From an uncultured Clostridia bacterium (lineage in GTDB: Bacteria; Bacillota; Clostridia; TANB77; CAG-465): a DNA stretch of 64,000 nt. Of the stretch, positions 49,947-57,768 are shown piece after piece. The translations under genes were made by a program, and so were the position numbers. A model generated the notes under the pieces. The model saw only the letters and a list, made by a program, of their open reading frames with translations, did not search any database and was not told the DNA's origin. The stretch covers positions 5,864 through 69,863 of the forward strand of contig CAKPOO010000006.1 in the NCBI GenBank assembly GCA_934169925.1. Direction: 5' to 3'. How positions within the stretch are numbered: the first letter of the stretch is position 1; every line of letters starts with the position of its first letter.

Positions 49947-49975
49947 TTGCGTAGTAATAAAAATTATGATATAAT
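49947..49975 (+). promoter_or_regulatory. Promoter of tRNA-like ncRNA copy 1
   Basis: TTGCGT (49947-49952), 17-base spacer, TATAAT (49970-49975) preceded by TATGA. Nearly identical to the promoters of copies 2 and 3. Confidence 0.85.
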
Positions 49976-49981
49976 GCAATT

Positions 49982-50196
49982 GATTTTTTTCATTAGTTTG
50001 ACATTTAGTAATGTCTATAGTTTCTTTTTGGTAAAGTATAATTACTTGGATTGGTAAGAGGCTAGTTTGTGGTTCAATTCCACGATACTTTATATCCCAA
50101 AAGATTTATTCTTTGGGTATGCCTTCCCTATTAGTACCATTTTGGTGCTTAACTTTCAAAGGAAAGATGGAATTTTATGTCCATCTTTCTTTTTTG
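49982..50196 (+). ncRNA. tRNA-like structured ncRNA, copy 1
   Basis: About 215 bases, no ORF with a ribosome site. Order: hairpin GACAT/ATGTC (50000-50015); 59-base tRNA-like module 50033-50091; hairpin CCCAAAAGA/TCTTTGGG (50096-50117); hairpin AGTACC/GGTGCT (50133-50149); terminator AAAGATGGA/TCCATCTTT (50163-50188) with U-run. In the module, AAAGTAT (50033-50039) pairs with ATACTTT (50085-50091), TTAC/GTAA (50042-50057) forms a D-arm-like hairpin, and TGTGG/CCACG encloses the T-loop TTCAATT (50073-50079). Ten bases replace the anticodon arm. No 3' CCA is present. The family is not identified. Confidence 0.8.
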
Positions 50197-50217
50197 CTAT
50201 ATAAAAAATAAAAAAGC

Positions 50218-50246
50218 TTGCATAGTAACAAAAATTATGATATAAT
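50218..50246 (+). promoter_or_regulatory. Promoter of tRNA-like ncRNA copy 2
   Basis: TTGCAT (50218-50223), 17-base spacer, TATAAT (50241-50246). Confidence 0.85.
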
Positions 50247-50252
50247 GCATCA

Positions 50253-50482
50253 CGTGTTAAGTTCTTTCATTTGACACTAAGTAGGGTCAATAGTTTTTGT
50301 TTTTTTGCAGAGTATAATTACTTAGATTGGTAAGAGGCTAGTTTGTGGTTCAATTCCACAATACTTTGTTCCCCAAAGACTCATCTCTTTCATCTTTGGT
50401 GGAAAAACCTTCTCATTGTGGTACCGTTAGGTACTGTACTTAAAAGGGAAAGATGGAACTGTATTTCCATCTTTCTTTTTTG
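50253..50482 (+). ncRNA. tRNA-like structured ncRNA, copy 2
   Basis: About 230 bases with the same parts as copy 1: hairpin TTGAC/GTCAA (50271-50290); tRNA-like module 50309-50367 (AGAGTAT with ATACTTT; T-arm TGTGG-TTCAATT-CCACA); hairpin CCAAAGA/TCTTTGG (50373-50399); hairpin GTACC/GGTAC (50421-50434); terminator AAAGATGGAA/TTCCATCTTT (50449-50474). Outside the module and terminator the sequence differs strongly from copy 1, yet each helix is kept, which argues for function. The spacer after this copy (50483-50650) shows no gene. Confidence 0.8.
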
Positions 50483-50660
50483 TATATGAAAAATAATAAA
50501 TAAAAGATTTGACAGTTAAACCTTAAAAACGTTGATATTAATAGCTTTAAATAATTTAAAAGTGCACAATGTTTTTGCTATTTTTTATTTAAAATTACTT
50601 TTAATATAATATATTTTTTAGACATTTTCTAAAATGAATCATATAAAAATATAAAAAAGC

Positions 50661-50689
50661 TTGCATAGCAATAAAAAGTATGATACAAT
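50661..50689 (+). promoter_or_regulatory. Promoter of tRNA-like ncRNA copy 3
   Basis: TTGCAT (50661-50666), 17-base spacer, TACAAT (50684-50689). Confidence 0.8.
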
Positions 50690-50695
50690 ACATCT

Positions 50696-50916
50696 TGGTT
50701 GGGTCTTTTTATCTGACGCTAAATATGGTCAGGCTGTGTGTTTTTGCGCAAAGTATAATTACTTGGATTGGTAAGAGACTAGTTTGTGGTTCGATTCCAC
50801 AATACTTTGTTCCCCAATAATTTTTCACGGGTGTTATTTTGGGGATGTCTTCTCGTTAGGTGCTAATAAGTACTTCAAAAAGGAAAGATGGAATTTTATG
50901 TCCATCTTTCTTTTTA
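50696..50916 (+). ncRNA. tRNA-like structured ncRNA, copy 3
   Basis: About 220 bases: hairpin CTGAC/GTCAG (50713-50732); tRNA-like module 50750-50808 (AAAGTAT with ATACTTT, extended by a C-G pair; T-loop TTCGATT); hairpin CCCCAATAA/TTATTTTGGGG (50812-50844, bulged); hairpin AGGTGCT/AGTACTT (50858-50875); terminator AAAGATGGA/TCCATCTTT (50884-50909). The T-loop change from TTCAATT to TTCGATT is one that real tRNAs also allow. Confidence 0.8.
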
Positions 50917-50951
50917 TTATATAAATATGGTATAATAAAAAAGGTGATAAT

Positions 50952-51608
50952 ATGGCAGTTTTAAAGCCTCAACATATAGAAGAAAAAAATTTAAAAAATA
51001 TTAATAATATAAAAGAGTTATTAAATGAAATTTCTATGAATGATGGAGATAAAAATATATCAAAATGTATATTTCAAAATGAAAGTTATGAGAATATATT
51101 CTTTAAAGACTATGAATTAGAAAAATGTGTTATTAAAGCATTTGAAATTAAAGATAGTGAGATTATAAAAAATGAATTTACAGATATAGTATTTGAAAAT
51201 TGTAACTTTTTAAATAATACATTTGAGGGTTGTTCTTTTATACGATGTGAATTTAAAAATTGTAAAATGGTAGGGTCAATTTTTCTTGAATGTAATTTTA
51301 ATAACGTAAAATTTGACACAAACAAAATGGATTTATCAAATTTTATTTCTTCAACTTTAGGAAATATGAGATTTGTTGACGTTAGTTTAAAAAGCAGTAT
51401 ATTTCAAGAAAATATATTAAAAAATGTAGAATTTGAAAATTGTGATTGTAGTAACATTCAATTTTTAAAAACAAGTCTAAAAGGAATTGATATATCTACT
51501 TGTAATATTGCTGGTATTTTAATTGCGCCAGAAGATATAAAAGGTGCATATATAGCTAATATGCAATCTCTTGATATAGTTCATTTGTTAGGAGTAAAAT
51601 TTAAATAG
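50952..51608 (+). CDS. Pentapeptide-repeat protein
   Basis: 218 residues. From about residue 38 the chain follows the pentapeptide beta-helix pattern A(D/N)LXX as runs like CIFQNESYENIFF, CNFLNNTFEGCSF and CEFKNCKMVGSIF, with Phe/Leu/Ile at the centre and Cys/Ser/Asn before. Such right-handed helices include Qnr and MfpA gyrase-protecting proteins, but that role cannot be assumed. An extended -10 (TGGTATAAT, 50928-50936) lies directly upstream, followed by AAGGTGA. Confidence 0.8.
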   Translation: MAVLKPQHIEEKNLKNINNIKELLNEISMNDGDKNISKCIFQNESYENIFFKDYELEKCVIKAFEIKDSEIIKNEFTDIVFENCNFLNNTFEGCSFIRCEFKNCKMVGSIFLECNFNNVKFDTNKMDLSNFISSTLGNMRFVDVSLKSSIFQENILKNVEFENCDCSNIQFLKTSLKGIDISTCNIAGILIAPEDIKGAYIANMQSLDIVHLLGVKFK

Positions 51609-51613
51609 AAGAC

Positions 51614-51651
51614 CAAAAAGCATTCCAGACATTAAACTGGAATGCTTTTAT
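51614..51651 (+). terminator. Terminator of the pentapeptide-repeat gene
   Basis: AAAAGCATTCCAG pairs with CTGGAATGCTTTT around ACATTAAA, then Ts after ATAG. Confidence 0.88.
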
Positions 51652-51988
51652 AGTTTTTTTCTTAAGATGTGTAGTTTGGTAGAAATTTTAAATGGGTGAT
51701 TTCAAAACCAAGTGTGTTCTCTACAGCACCTAAAGAAAAAATTATGATCGTAATATTAACAAATATTGTTAATATCTTATCTTTATTTTCAACTACATTA
51801 TATAATTGAATATAAAAAAAGTCAATATTTTTTAACAAAAAAATTGTTAAAAAACGTAGATTTTTCTAAGTAAAAATGAATTTTTATAAATTTCTTAAAA
51901 AAGCTTTTTTTATATTTTTTTGTATGATATAATTATATTATTGAGCACGTAAAAAATTATAAAAAAATAATTGATATATACAAAAATA
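51652..51988. other. AT-rich intergenic region without a clear gene
   Basis: I see no convincing CDS. TATTAACA/TGTTAATA (about 51750-51770) is a short inverted repeat, and TATGATATAAT near 51923-51933 resembles an extended -10 on the plus strand, with no good -35. If active it would give an RNA of about 80 bases ending at the terminator at 51989-52022. Confidence 0.4.
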
Positions 51989-52024
51989 AAGAGTCAAAAA
52001 AATTTATTGACTCTTTATTTTTTA
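51989..52024. terminator. Terminator 3' of the polysaccharide deacetylase gene
   Basis: AAAGAGTCAA (with one more A/T pair) pairs with TTGACTCTTT, flanked by Ts on the plus strand and A/T-rich sequence on the minus strand. Confidence 0.75.
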
Positions 52025-52039
52025 GTTTTATCAAAATTA

Positions 52040-53620
52040 TTAATTATTTATACCATGATGAACAGGAATCGTAGATTTGGTAATATTTGAAAAAGTATAA
52101 CCGTTATTTAAACCATATTCAATTATTCCCTCTAAAGCTTCTGCTGTTGCTTTTTTTGAAGATGCATCATGCATTAAAACCACATTTGATCTATTTTTTC
52201 TAAGATGAGATGTAACGTTTTGATATACAGCGTCTTTAGTATTTGCACCACCAGCATCATTTGAATCAACATTCCAATCAAAGTATGTATAACCTTGATT
52301 TGTTACTTCATTTGATAAAGTAGACATTATACCATCACAGTATTTTTTGCTAATAGTATTAGAACTACCACCTGGAAATCTTATTATATTTGTATCAATA
52401 CCTGTAGAATTTTTTATTTTAGAACGTAAAGTTATAATGTTATTCATGAATGCATCTTTAGAAGTATATATTTGAGAATATTCGTGTGAATATCCATGTA
52501 ATGCAATTGTATGACCTTCATTTACAATTCGTTTAATTAAATATTCATTTTCATTTGAGTAATTGATTACAAAAAATGTAGCTTTAATGTTATATTTTTT
52601 GAGCGTATCTAAGATTCTTGGTGTGATATTTGAGCTTGGTCCATCATCAAAAGTAAGGTAAATCATGCTTTGATTTTCATTTTTCTTATCTTTAACAATA
52701 ACCTGTCTTGTAATAGATGATTCATTTGATGATTTATCAGATACTGTGTATGTTACAAAATATGAACCTGGCACTGAAGTATCAACGTTAGATGAAATAT
52801 TAATGTTATTTGTTAAATCACCATCTAATTCATCATTTGCACAAGCTCCATACTCTTCATAAGTATCATTAGTAAAAAGTGTAACAATCCTATTACCATT
52901 TAATGTAATTGTAGGTGGTACATTGTCAATAAGCTTTAAATTAAGCGTTAGGTAACCTATATTATTAGAACTATCAGAAACACTAAATGTTACTTTACAC
53001 ATACCATTTTCTAGATTTTCTTTTTCTATATTTACCATTTCTTCTAGATTAGTATCCACGTTGTCTGTTACTTTTAATTCTATATTACTAAAATCAGTAT
53101 TGTATGGAACTTCTTGATTATCTGTTAAATTACAAGTTATAACAGGTGGCATTTTATCAACTATATTGATTTTTACATCTTTATTATAACTTCCAAATAG
53201 ATATGGAACATGTAAAGTTAAATTTTCACTCTTTATTGTACTTGTATCAATATTTTTTAAATCATCAACATTTTTTGTTATGTTTTTTGAGTGATATGTT
53301 ATCATATAATTAGTATCAAAAATACTATCTCCGACGTTTATTTCGATAACATCTGGAATTTTTGGTTTTTCTACTAAGTACTGAATAAATATAAAACTTA
53401 AGCAAACTACAAGAAATATTAAATAGTATGGTATGTTTAATTTTCTTTTAGGCACTATTAAATCTTTGCAAGTATTATTTGGTGCTGGAACTAAAGAAAA
53501 ATCATCATCACTATTTTTTAATCTAAATTTTAATTTTCTACTTAGTGACTTTTGTACCATAAAAATAATGATAGTTAAAAGTAATGTTGCTATAAATTCA
53601 ATAAGGTATAAATTTTCCAT
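52040..53620 (-). CDS. Polysaccharide deacetylase with Ig-like domains
   Basis: 526 residues. Two N-terminal membrane spans (about residues 5-22 and 64-82). Residues 95-310 hold three Ig-like/DUF5011 units; the third contains ITLNGNRIVTLFTNDTYEEYG and YTVSDKSSN. The NodB domain follows (about 315-515): IYLTFDDGPS with the catalytic Asp pair, HGYSHEY with metal histidines, RFPGG and VLMHD. Probably deacetylates peptidoglycan or an exopolysaccharide outside the cell. Lies downstream of the EAL gene on the same strand, but a terminator separates them. Confidence 0.9.
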   Translation of the reverse strand: MENLYLIEFIATLLLTIIIFMVQKSLSRKLKFRLKNSDDDFSLVPAPNNTCKDLIVPKRKLNIPYYLIFLVVCLSFIFIQYLVEKPKIPDVIEINVGDSIFDTNYMITYHSKNITKNVDDLKNIDTSTIKSENLTLHVPYLFGSYNKDVKINIVDKMPPVITCNLTDNQEVPYNTDFSNIELKVTDNVDTNLEEMVNIEKENLENGMCKVTFSVSDSSNNIGYLTLNLKLIDNVPPTITLNGNRIVTLFTNDTYEEYGACANDELDGDLTNNINISSNVDTSVPGSYFVTYTVSDKSSNESSITRQVIVKDKKNENQSMIYLTFDDGPSSNITPRILDTLKKYNIKATFFVINYSNENEYLIKRIVNEGHTIALHGYSHEYSQIYTSKDAFMNNIITLRSKIKNSTGIDTNIIRFPGGSSNTISKKYCDGIMSTLSNEVTNQGYTYFDWNVDSNDAGGANTKDAVYQNVTSHLRKNRSNVVLMHDASSKKATAEALEGIIEYGLNNGYTFSNITKSTIPVHHGINN

Positions 53621-53663
53621 ATTGTTTCCTTTCTAAATTTTTATTGGTTAATATTTTTTTGCT

Positions 53664-53697
53664 ATAAAATAGGCACTTTTTAAAGTGCCTATTTAAC
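53664..53697 (-). terminator. Terminator of the EAL gene
   Basis: AAATAGGCACTTT pairs with AAAGTGCCTATTT, followed by Ts on the minus strand; the stem covers the stop codon. Confidence 0.85.
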
Positions 53698-55578
53698 GTT
53701 TTCTAAAAATTCATTTAGTTTTTCAATAGGAATAGGTTTTGAGTATAAATATCCTTGCAAATAATCTGCTTGCATTTTGAAGCAAAAACCTTCTTCATCT
53801 TTTGTTTCAACACCTTCAAATAATGTTAAATATCCAATTTTCTTAAAAATATCAGAAAAATTTACAACCATATAATTACATTCTTTTGAAGTGTCTGAAA
53901 GTGTAAGTAGAGATTTGTCAAATTTAATTATATCAATAGGTAATTCTAGTATCCTATCAAAGTTTGAATATCCAGTTCCAAAGTCATCCAAATAAAACTT
54001 AAATCCTAATTTCTTCAAGAAAATTATTTTTTGTTTTATTGATTTGAAGTCTTTGTATGCTCTTGATTCTGTAATTTCAATTGCAATTTTGGAATAGTCA
54101 ATATTATAATTTGAGATAATGTTAATTATGTCTGTACAAAAATTATCATCTAAAACTTCTAATATTGAAAAATTAACAGAAATTCTACTTACAATGTCAG
54201 TATTTTTTTCTAAGAACATACAAACTTTGTTTAAGATGATTTCTGATAGAATATGGATTATTCCTAGATCTTCTGCTAGTGGAATAAAATTGTCAGGAAC
54301 AATAATTCCTACTTTTTCTAGTTTTAATCTCATTAAAGCTTCTGCACAATCAAAATTTTTCTTGTTAACATTATATACTGGTTGTACAAAAGTTAAGACT
54401 CTACTATCGTTAGAATCTTTTTTCTTTGCAATATCTAAAAGTTCAGATTTTATATATTCTGTAGTTGTATATGCATCTAAATCTTCAAATGTTGCAAAAT
54501 TAACAGTATTTATATTTGTTTTACCATACATGAATTTACAAAAGTTAACAAAGTCTGTAGCTGTTTTTAAAGCATCAAAAAAGGGTATTATTGTGATCCT
54601 ATAATCAAGTTTGTAATTTATATATAATTCATCCAATGCTTTTTGTATTGTTTTAGTGTCTAGGTTATTATTTTTATAAATAAACAATAATGAATTATCT
54701 GAAATTTTAAAAGTAAAGTTTCTGTAGTGTATATCTTTACAAAACTTGATAAAATCTAATCGTAACTGTCTGGTATACATCGACTTTGAAAAATCTTTAA
54801 CATAAATATTACAAATTGAATATTGAATAGTTCTTCTTTTTTTATTTTTCCTTTTAAAATTTGTATAATAGGTTAAAAAAGCACTAAAATCTAAAGAACA
54901 AAAATCAACATCATACGAATTTTTATGAAAAAGAATAAATGTAGTGACTATAGGCATTAAAAATGTAAAGCATGTGTAAGTACTGGTATTATATAGTACT
55001 TCTATAAATATAGTTAAAACAGATATAAAAAATACTAAAAAAATACAGTTTGATATTTTCTTTGCTATTATAATGTTATTTTTAAGAAGTAACGAAATTA
55101 ATTGAAGCATACATAAAAAATAAGATATAGCAAATACATTTAAATTTCCATCTTGTACTAATGTACCATTGCTTGTTATATAAAAGTCATATTTAAATAA
55201 TGGTAATATGAGATATAAAGCACAAAATACAAAGTAGCAAAATGTCATCACTTTTTTTATAATTTGATCTGATAAGTCAAGTAAACTGTAAATGTATAAG
55301 TAGAATATAAATAAAAGAGAAGTTAGAGATATAAAATATATACTCTTAATTAGGTAAATTGCAATGCTTGTAATTAATGTATTTATTGTTTTATCAATAA
55401 AGCAGTAATTAAGCAGAGCGTTAGAAAAAGCTGCAATACACAGCAAAGTTAAACTTGTATTTAGATACTTGTACCGTTTAGTTGATTTTGAGTATACAAT
55501 TGCTGAAATGATTTTCAAAATGATACAAAAAGTAAATGTAACTATATCAACTTGTGGGTAGTAGTTTCCCATAACCAT
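53689..55578 (-). CDS. Membrane-bound EAL-domain c-di-GMP phosphodiesterase
   Basis: 629 residues. About seven membrane spans in residues 8-235, a middle region (about 250-370) with a GGDEF-like outline but no GGDEF motif, and a C-terminal EAL domain. The EAL motif (DCAEALMRLK, near residue 411), DDFGTGYS, FEGVET and QGYLYSKP are intact, so hydrolysis of c-di-GMP is expected. AGGAGG precedes the ATG at 55578. No cyclase is seen in this window. Confidence 0.9.
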   Translation of the reverse strand: MVMGNYYPQVDIVTFTFCIILKIISAIVYSKSTKRYKYLNTSLTLLCIAAFSNALLNYCFIDKTINTLITSIAIYLIKSIYFISLTSLLFIFYLYIYSLLDLSDQIIKKVMTFCYFVFCALYLILPLFKYDFYITSNGTLVQDGNLNVFAISYFLCMLQLISLLLKNNIIIAKKISNCIFLVFFISVLTIFIEVLYNTSTYTCFTFLMPIVTTFILFHKNSYDVDFCSLDFSAFLTYYTNFKRKNKKRRTIQYSICNIYVKDFSKSMYTRQLRLDFIKFCKDIHYRNFTFKISDNSLLFIYKNNNLDTKTIQKALDELYINYKLDYRITIIPFFDALKTATDFVNFCKFMYGKTNINTVNFATFEDLDAYTTTEYIKSELLDIAKKKDSNDSRVLTFVQPVYNVNKKNFDCAEALMRLKLEKVGIIVPDNFIPLAEDLGIIHILSEIILNKVCMFLEKNTDIVSRISVNFSILEVLDDNFCTDIINIISNYNIDYSKIAIEITESRAYKDFKSIKQKIIFLKKLGFKFYLDDFGTGYSNFDRILELPIDIIKFDKSLLTLSDTSKECNYMVVNFSDIFKKIGYLTLFEGVETKDEEGFCFKMQADYLQGYLYSKPIPIEKLNEFLENVK

Positions 55579-55636
55579 AAAAAATCCTCCTTTAATAATA
55601 GTTATTATATAAAATTTTTCTGTTCGTGTATGGAAA

Positions 55637-55665
55637 ATTATACCATTTTATGTTTGCAAAGTCAA
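55637..55665 (-). promoter_or_regulatory. Promoter of the EAL gene
   Basis: On the minus strand TTGACT (55665-55660), 17-base spacer, TATAAT (55642-55637) with TGG upstream. Confidence 0.8.
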
Positions 55666-55828
55666 TTTAAAATACAATAATATAGGTAAAGTTAGAATTT
55701 AAATTTATTCTTTTAAAGTAATATGACTTTTATGATTTATATATAAAAATAGATATAATGTATAGATTGTTAATTTAAATAATGATATAATTTTTGTAGT
55801 AATTTAAATAAAGTTTAGGAGGGAAAAT

Positions 55829-56233
55829 ATGGATAAAAGAATGAATAAAGATGAATTAATTAGTTTAATTGAAAGTTTAGGTATTGATAAAAATGAGTTT
55901 TGGGTTTTATCAAGTGGAGCTTTGGTGTTACGTGGAATTTATCCTGATGCTGGTGATTTAGACATAGCAGTTACAAAAAAAGGATTAGAAGAATTAAAAA
56001 GTAAATACGATTTAAAAGAAAAATCTGAAGGATGGTATACTGTAAATGATAAAGTAGAATGTGTTCTTGATATAAAGGAAGATTGGAAGATAGAAAAATT
56101 TGGTGAGTATAATTTACAAAGTATTGAAAAATATTATGATTATTTAAAATCAAGCAGTAGACCAAAAGATAAAGCAAGAATTCCTTTAGTTGAAGAATTT
56201 ATGAAAAATAGAGATAATGGAGTGAAAAAATAA
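55829..56233 (+). CDS. Nucleotidyltransferase-fold protein
   Basis: 134 residues. WVLSSGALVLRGIYPDAGDLDIAVT has the GS(x)n-DxD pattern of nucleotidyltransferase-like proteins, but the first motif is SSG rather than GS, so activity is uncertain. AGGAGGG at 55818-55824 sets ATG 55829. It overlaps the ASCH gene by one base (TAATG), so both are made together. It could be part of a toxin-antitoxin or RNA-modifying pair; this is inference. Confidence 0.65.
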   Translation: MDKRMNKDELISLIESLGIDKNEFWVLSSGALVLRGIYPDAGDLDIAVTKKGLEELKSKYDLKEKSEGWYTVNDKVECVLDIKEDWKIEKFGEYNLQSIEKYYDYLKSSSRPKDKARIPLVEEFMKNRDNGVKK

Positions 56234-56616
56234 TGAAAGTTTTAACTATAAGACAACCATGGGCAACTTTAATCATGCTTGGATATAAAAGATTTGAATT
56301 TAGAAGTTGGCAAACAAAATATAGAGGAGATTTGCTTATACATGCTGGTAAAGGCGTAGATAAAGAAGCAATGAAAAGATTAGCAAAATATCTTCCAGAA
56401 GAATTGCCATATGGAAAAATTTTAGGCAAAGTTACGTTAGTAGATTGCATAGAATGTAATGAAAATTTTAAAAATATGTGTTTAAAAGAAAATAAGGATA
56501 TATATGCCAAAAGTAGTTTTGTTGAAAAATATGCTTGGCAATTAGATAATGTGAAAGTTTTTGATAAACAAATAGATGCAAAGGGAAAGTTAAGTTTATG
56601 GGAGTATGAGATATAA
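56233..56616 (+). CDS. ASCH-domain protein
   Basis: 127 residues. MKVLTIRQPWATLIMLGYKR, EFRSWQTKYRGDLLIHAGK and GKILGKVTLVDCIEC are hallmarks of the ASCH fold, a PUA-like RNA-binding module; some ASCH proteins hydrolyse modified nucleosides. Translationally coupled to the nucleotidyltransferase-like gene upstream. Transferred gene neighbourhoods often pair ASCH with small enzymes; no specific function can be given. Confidence 0.85.
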   Translation: MKVLTIRQPWATLIMLGYKRFEFRSWQTKYRGDLLIHAGKGVDKEAMKRLAKYLPEELPYGKILGKVTLVDCIECNENFKNMCLKENKDIYAKSSFVEKYAWQLDNVKVFDKQIDAKGKLSLWEYEI

Positions 56617-56803
56617 TTGATTAGAAAGTTGAGATTATTAATAAATACACTTTTCTTTTTGAAAAGTAATATGAGCAATAAAATTGATACTTCATCGTAA
56701 CGTATTGTTAGACAAAAATTTAAAAAGTGATAGAAAGGTAAATTATTATTTAACTGTTTTTAAAATAAAAATAGATTTTTGATAAATTTGTAATATAAAA
56801 TTC

Positions 56804-56847
56804 CAAAAAAATAAATCTCGATATTTGTTAGTATATCGAGATTTATT
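56804..56847 (-). terminator. Strong terminator, minus strand
   Basis: Perfect 15-bp stem AATAAATCTCGATAT (56810-56824) with ATATCGAGATTTATT (56833-56847). The U-run is on the minus strand (As at 56804-56810). It lies about 130 bases beyond the small minus-strand gene. The rest of 56617-56975 holds no gene I can support. Confidence 0.85.
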
Positions 56848-56960
56848 GTATGTCTATTATACCATAAAATAAGGCAATATGAAAGAATAACAAGGCTATT
56901 ATTACTAAATATACAATAATATAAAAATTTAGAAAAGTACAATGGTATGAGTATGTGTTG

Positions 56961-56981
56961 TTATTATTATTATTATTATTT
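56961..56981. repeat. TTA trinucleotide microsatellite (7 units)
   Basis: Seven TTA units just at and after the stop codon of the minus-strand small gene; the stop itself is part of the run, so length change would not alter the protein. Confidence 0.9.
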
Positions 56982-57167
56982 GATTTTTCTTAATTGAACA
57001 GGATTTTGTATACTATCATATTTATTAGTTAATTCTTCTATCTTTTCCTTTATTCTTTTATCCACTTTATTAATATCAAATCCATTAGGATATATTTTCA
57101 TTAATTCTTTATCTAAATCAATAATATATTCTTTTTTTAACAAATTTTGAATTTGTTTTTCTGTCAT
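56976..57167 (-). CDS. Small hypothetical helical protein
   Basis: 63 residues, highly charged and probably all-helical (TEKQIQNLLKKEYIIDLDKE, then RIKEKIEEL). Not recognised. Start taken at ATG 57167; the longer frame adds six residues. The ribosome site (TAGGTC) is weak, but a good promoter lies upstream and a strong terminator downstream, which supports a real gene. Confidence 0.5.
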   Translation of the reverse strand: MTEKQIQNLLKKEYIIDLDKELMKIYPNGFDINKVDKRIKEKIEELTNKYDSIQNPVQLRKIK

Positions 57168-57266
57168 TTTAAGACCTACAAACAATTCTAATATGCAAAT
57201 AATCGCAGTGAAGTTTATAATTTTTCTAGAAATAATTGCTATTTTTACAACAATTAACTAACGTAT

Positions 57267-57294
57267 ATTATATCATTTTTATTTTTCTAGTCAA
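57267..57294 (-). promoter_or_regulatory. Promoter of the small minus-strand gene
   Basis: On the minus strand TTGACT (57294-57289), 16-base spacer, TATAAT (57272-57267). The remaining part of 57186-57544 shows nothing else clear. Confidence 0.65.
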
Positions 57295-57544
57295 TTGAAT
57301 AAAACTTGTACTTTATGTGACAATATTTATTTATCAATTTTATTATTTATGTAGATAGTGTTATTTTAATTTTAGGTATAATTTTCATTATTTGATTAGA
57401 TGTGTTTATTTTAGGAAAACATAAAAAAATTGTTAAATTTATTCGTAATTGTATAAGAAAATGATGTAAAATATTTGTAAGTAATAGATAATTATTTACC
57501 TAATAATTTTAAAAGGTATGATGAAATACTAAGGAGAGGATGTA

Positions 57545-57640
57545 ATGTTTTATGATAATGGATTTGATGATTTTGTTGATAAAAAACTAAAAGAATATAA
57601 AAATTTTTTTCAAGATGATTTTCCGTTGATGGAATTTTAA
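57545..57640 (+). CDS. Small acidic peptide gene (31 residues)
   Basis: ATG 57545 follows AAGGAGAGG (57531-57539) at good spacing. The peptide is rich in Phe, Asp and Lys (FYDNGFDDFVDKKLKEY) with no signal peptide. Not recognised. Short length makes the call uncertain. Confidence 0.4.
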   Translation: MFYDNGFDDFVDKKLKEYKNFFQDDFPLMEF

Positions 57641-57700
57641 ATATGATATTTAAAGATGATAAAAATAGTAATATTTGTAACAAAGTTATGTAGGAATACA

Positions 57701-57729
57701 TTTATTTTTCGCGAATAATATGATATAAT
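57701..57729 (+). promoter_or_regulatory. ncRNA-like promoter core ahead of the 55-residue gene
   Basis: ATGATATAATGCAT (57719-57732 region) is identical to the -10 and start region of the tRNA-like ncRNA copy 2. TATAAT is at 57724-57729. The -35 position reads TTTATT, a poor match, so the extended -10 probably carries it. Confidence 0.55.
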
Positions 57730-57768
57730 GCATTACAATAAATAGAAAGATTTTTATTAGGAGGTAAA

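Larger units (their letters stand above)
49941..50916 (+). repeat. Tandem triplication of the tRNA-like ncRNA unit
   Basis: Three direct, complete promoter-to-terminator units, spaced 271 and 443 bases apart (measured between -35 boxes). Identity is highest in the promoter, the 59-base module and the terminator, and low between them. Confidence 0.85.

Noticed and set aside
50033..50091. Functional tRNA gene
   Set aside because: The 59-base module has a T-arm and acceptor-like stem but no anticodon arm and no CCA, and it is embedded in a longer RNA with further hairpins.
49941..50916. CRISPR array or transposon repeats
   Set aside because: The units are 270-440 bases apart, differ strongly between promoter, module and terminator, and have no short regular repeat-spacer pattern, transposase or terminal inverted repeats.
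49982..50916. T-box riboswitch or YrlA Y RNA
   Set aside because: No T-box sequence or specifier loop and no tRNA-synthetase gene follows; no Ro60 gene is in the window, and the Ro-binding stem of Y RNAs was not found. Y RNA remains a comparison only.
51923..52022. Small RNA of about 80 bases
   Set aside because: The -10 is good but there is no -35, and the terminator is explained by the deacetylase gene.
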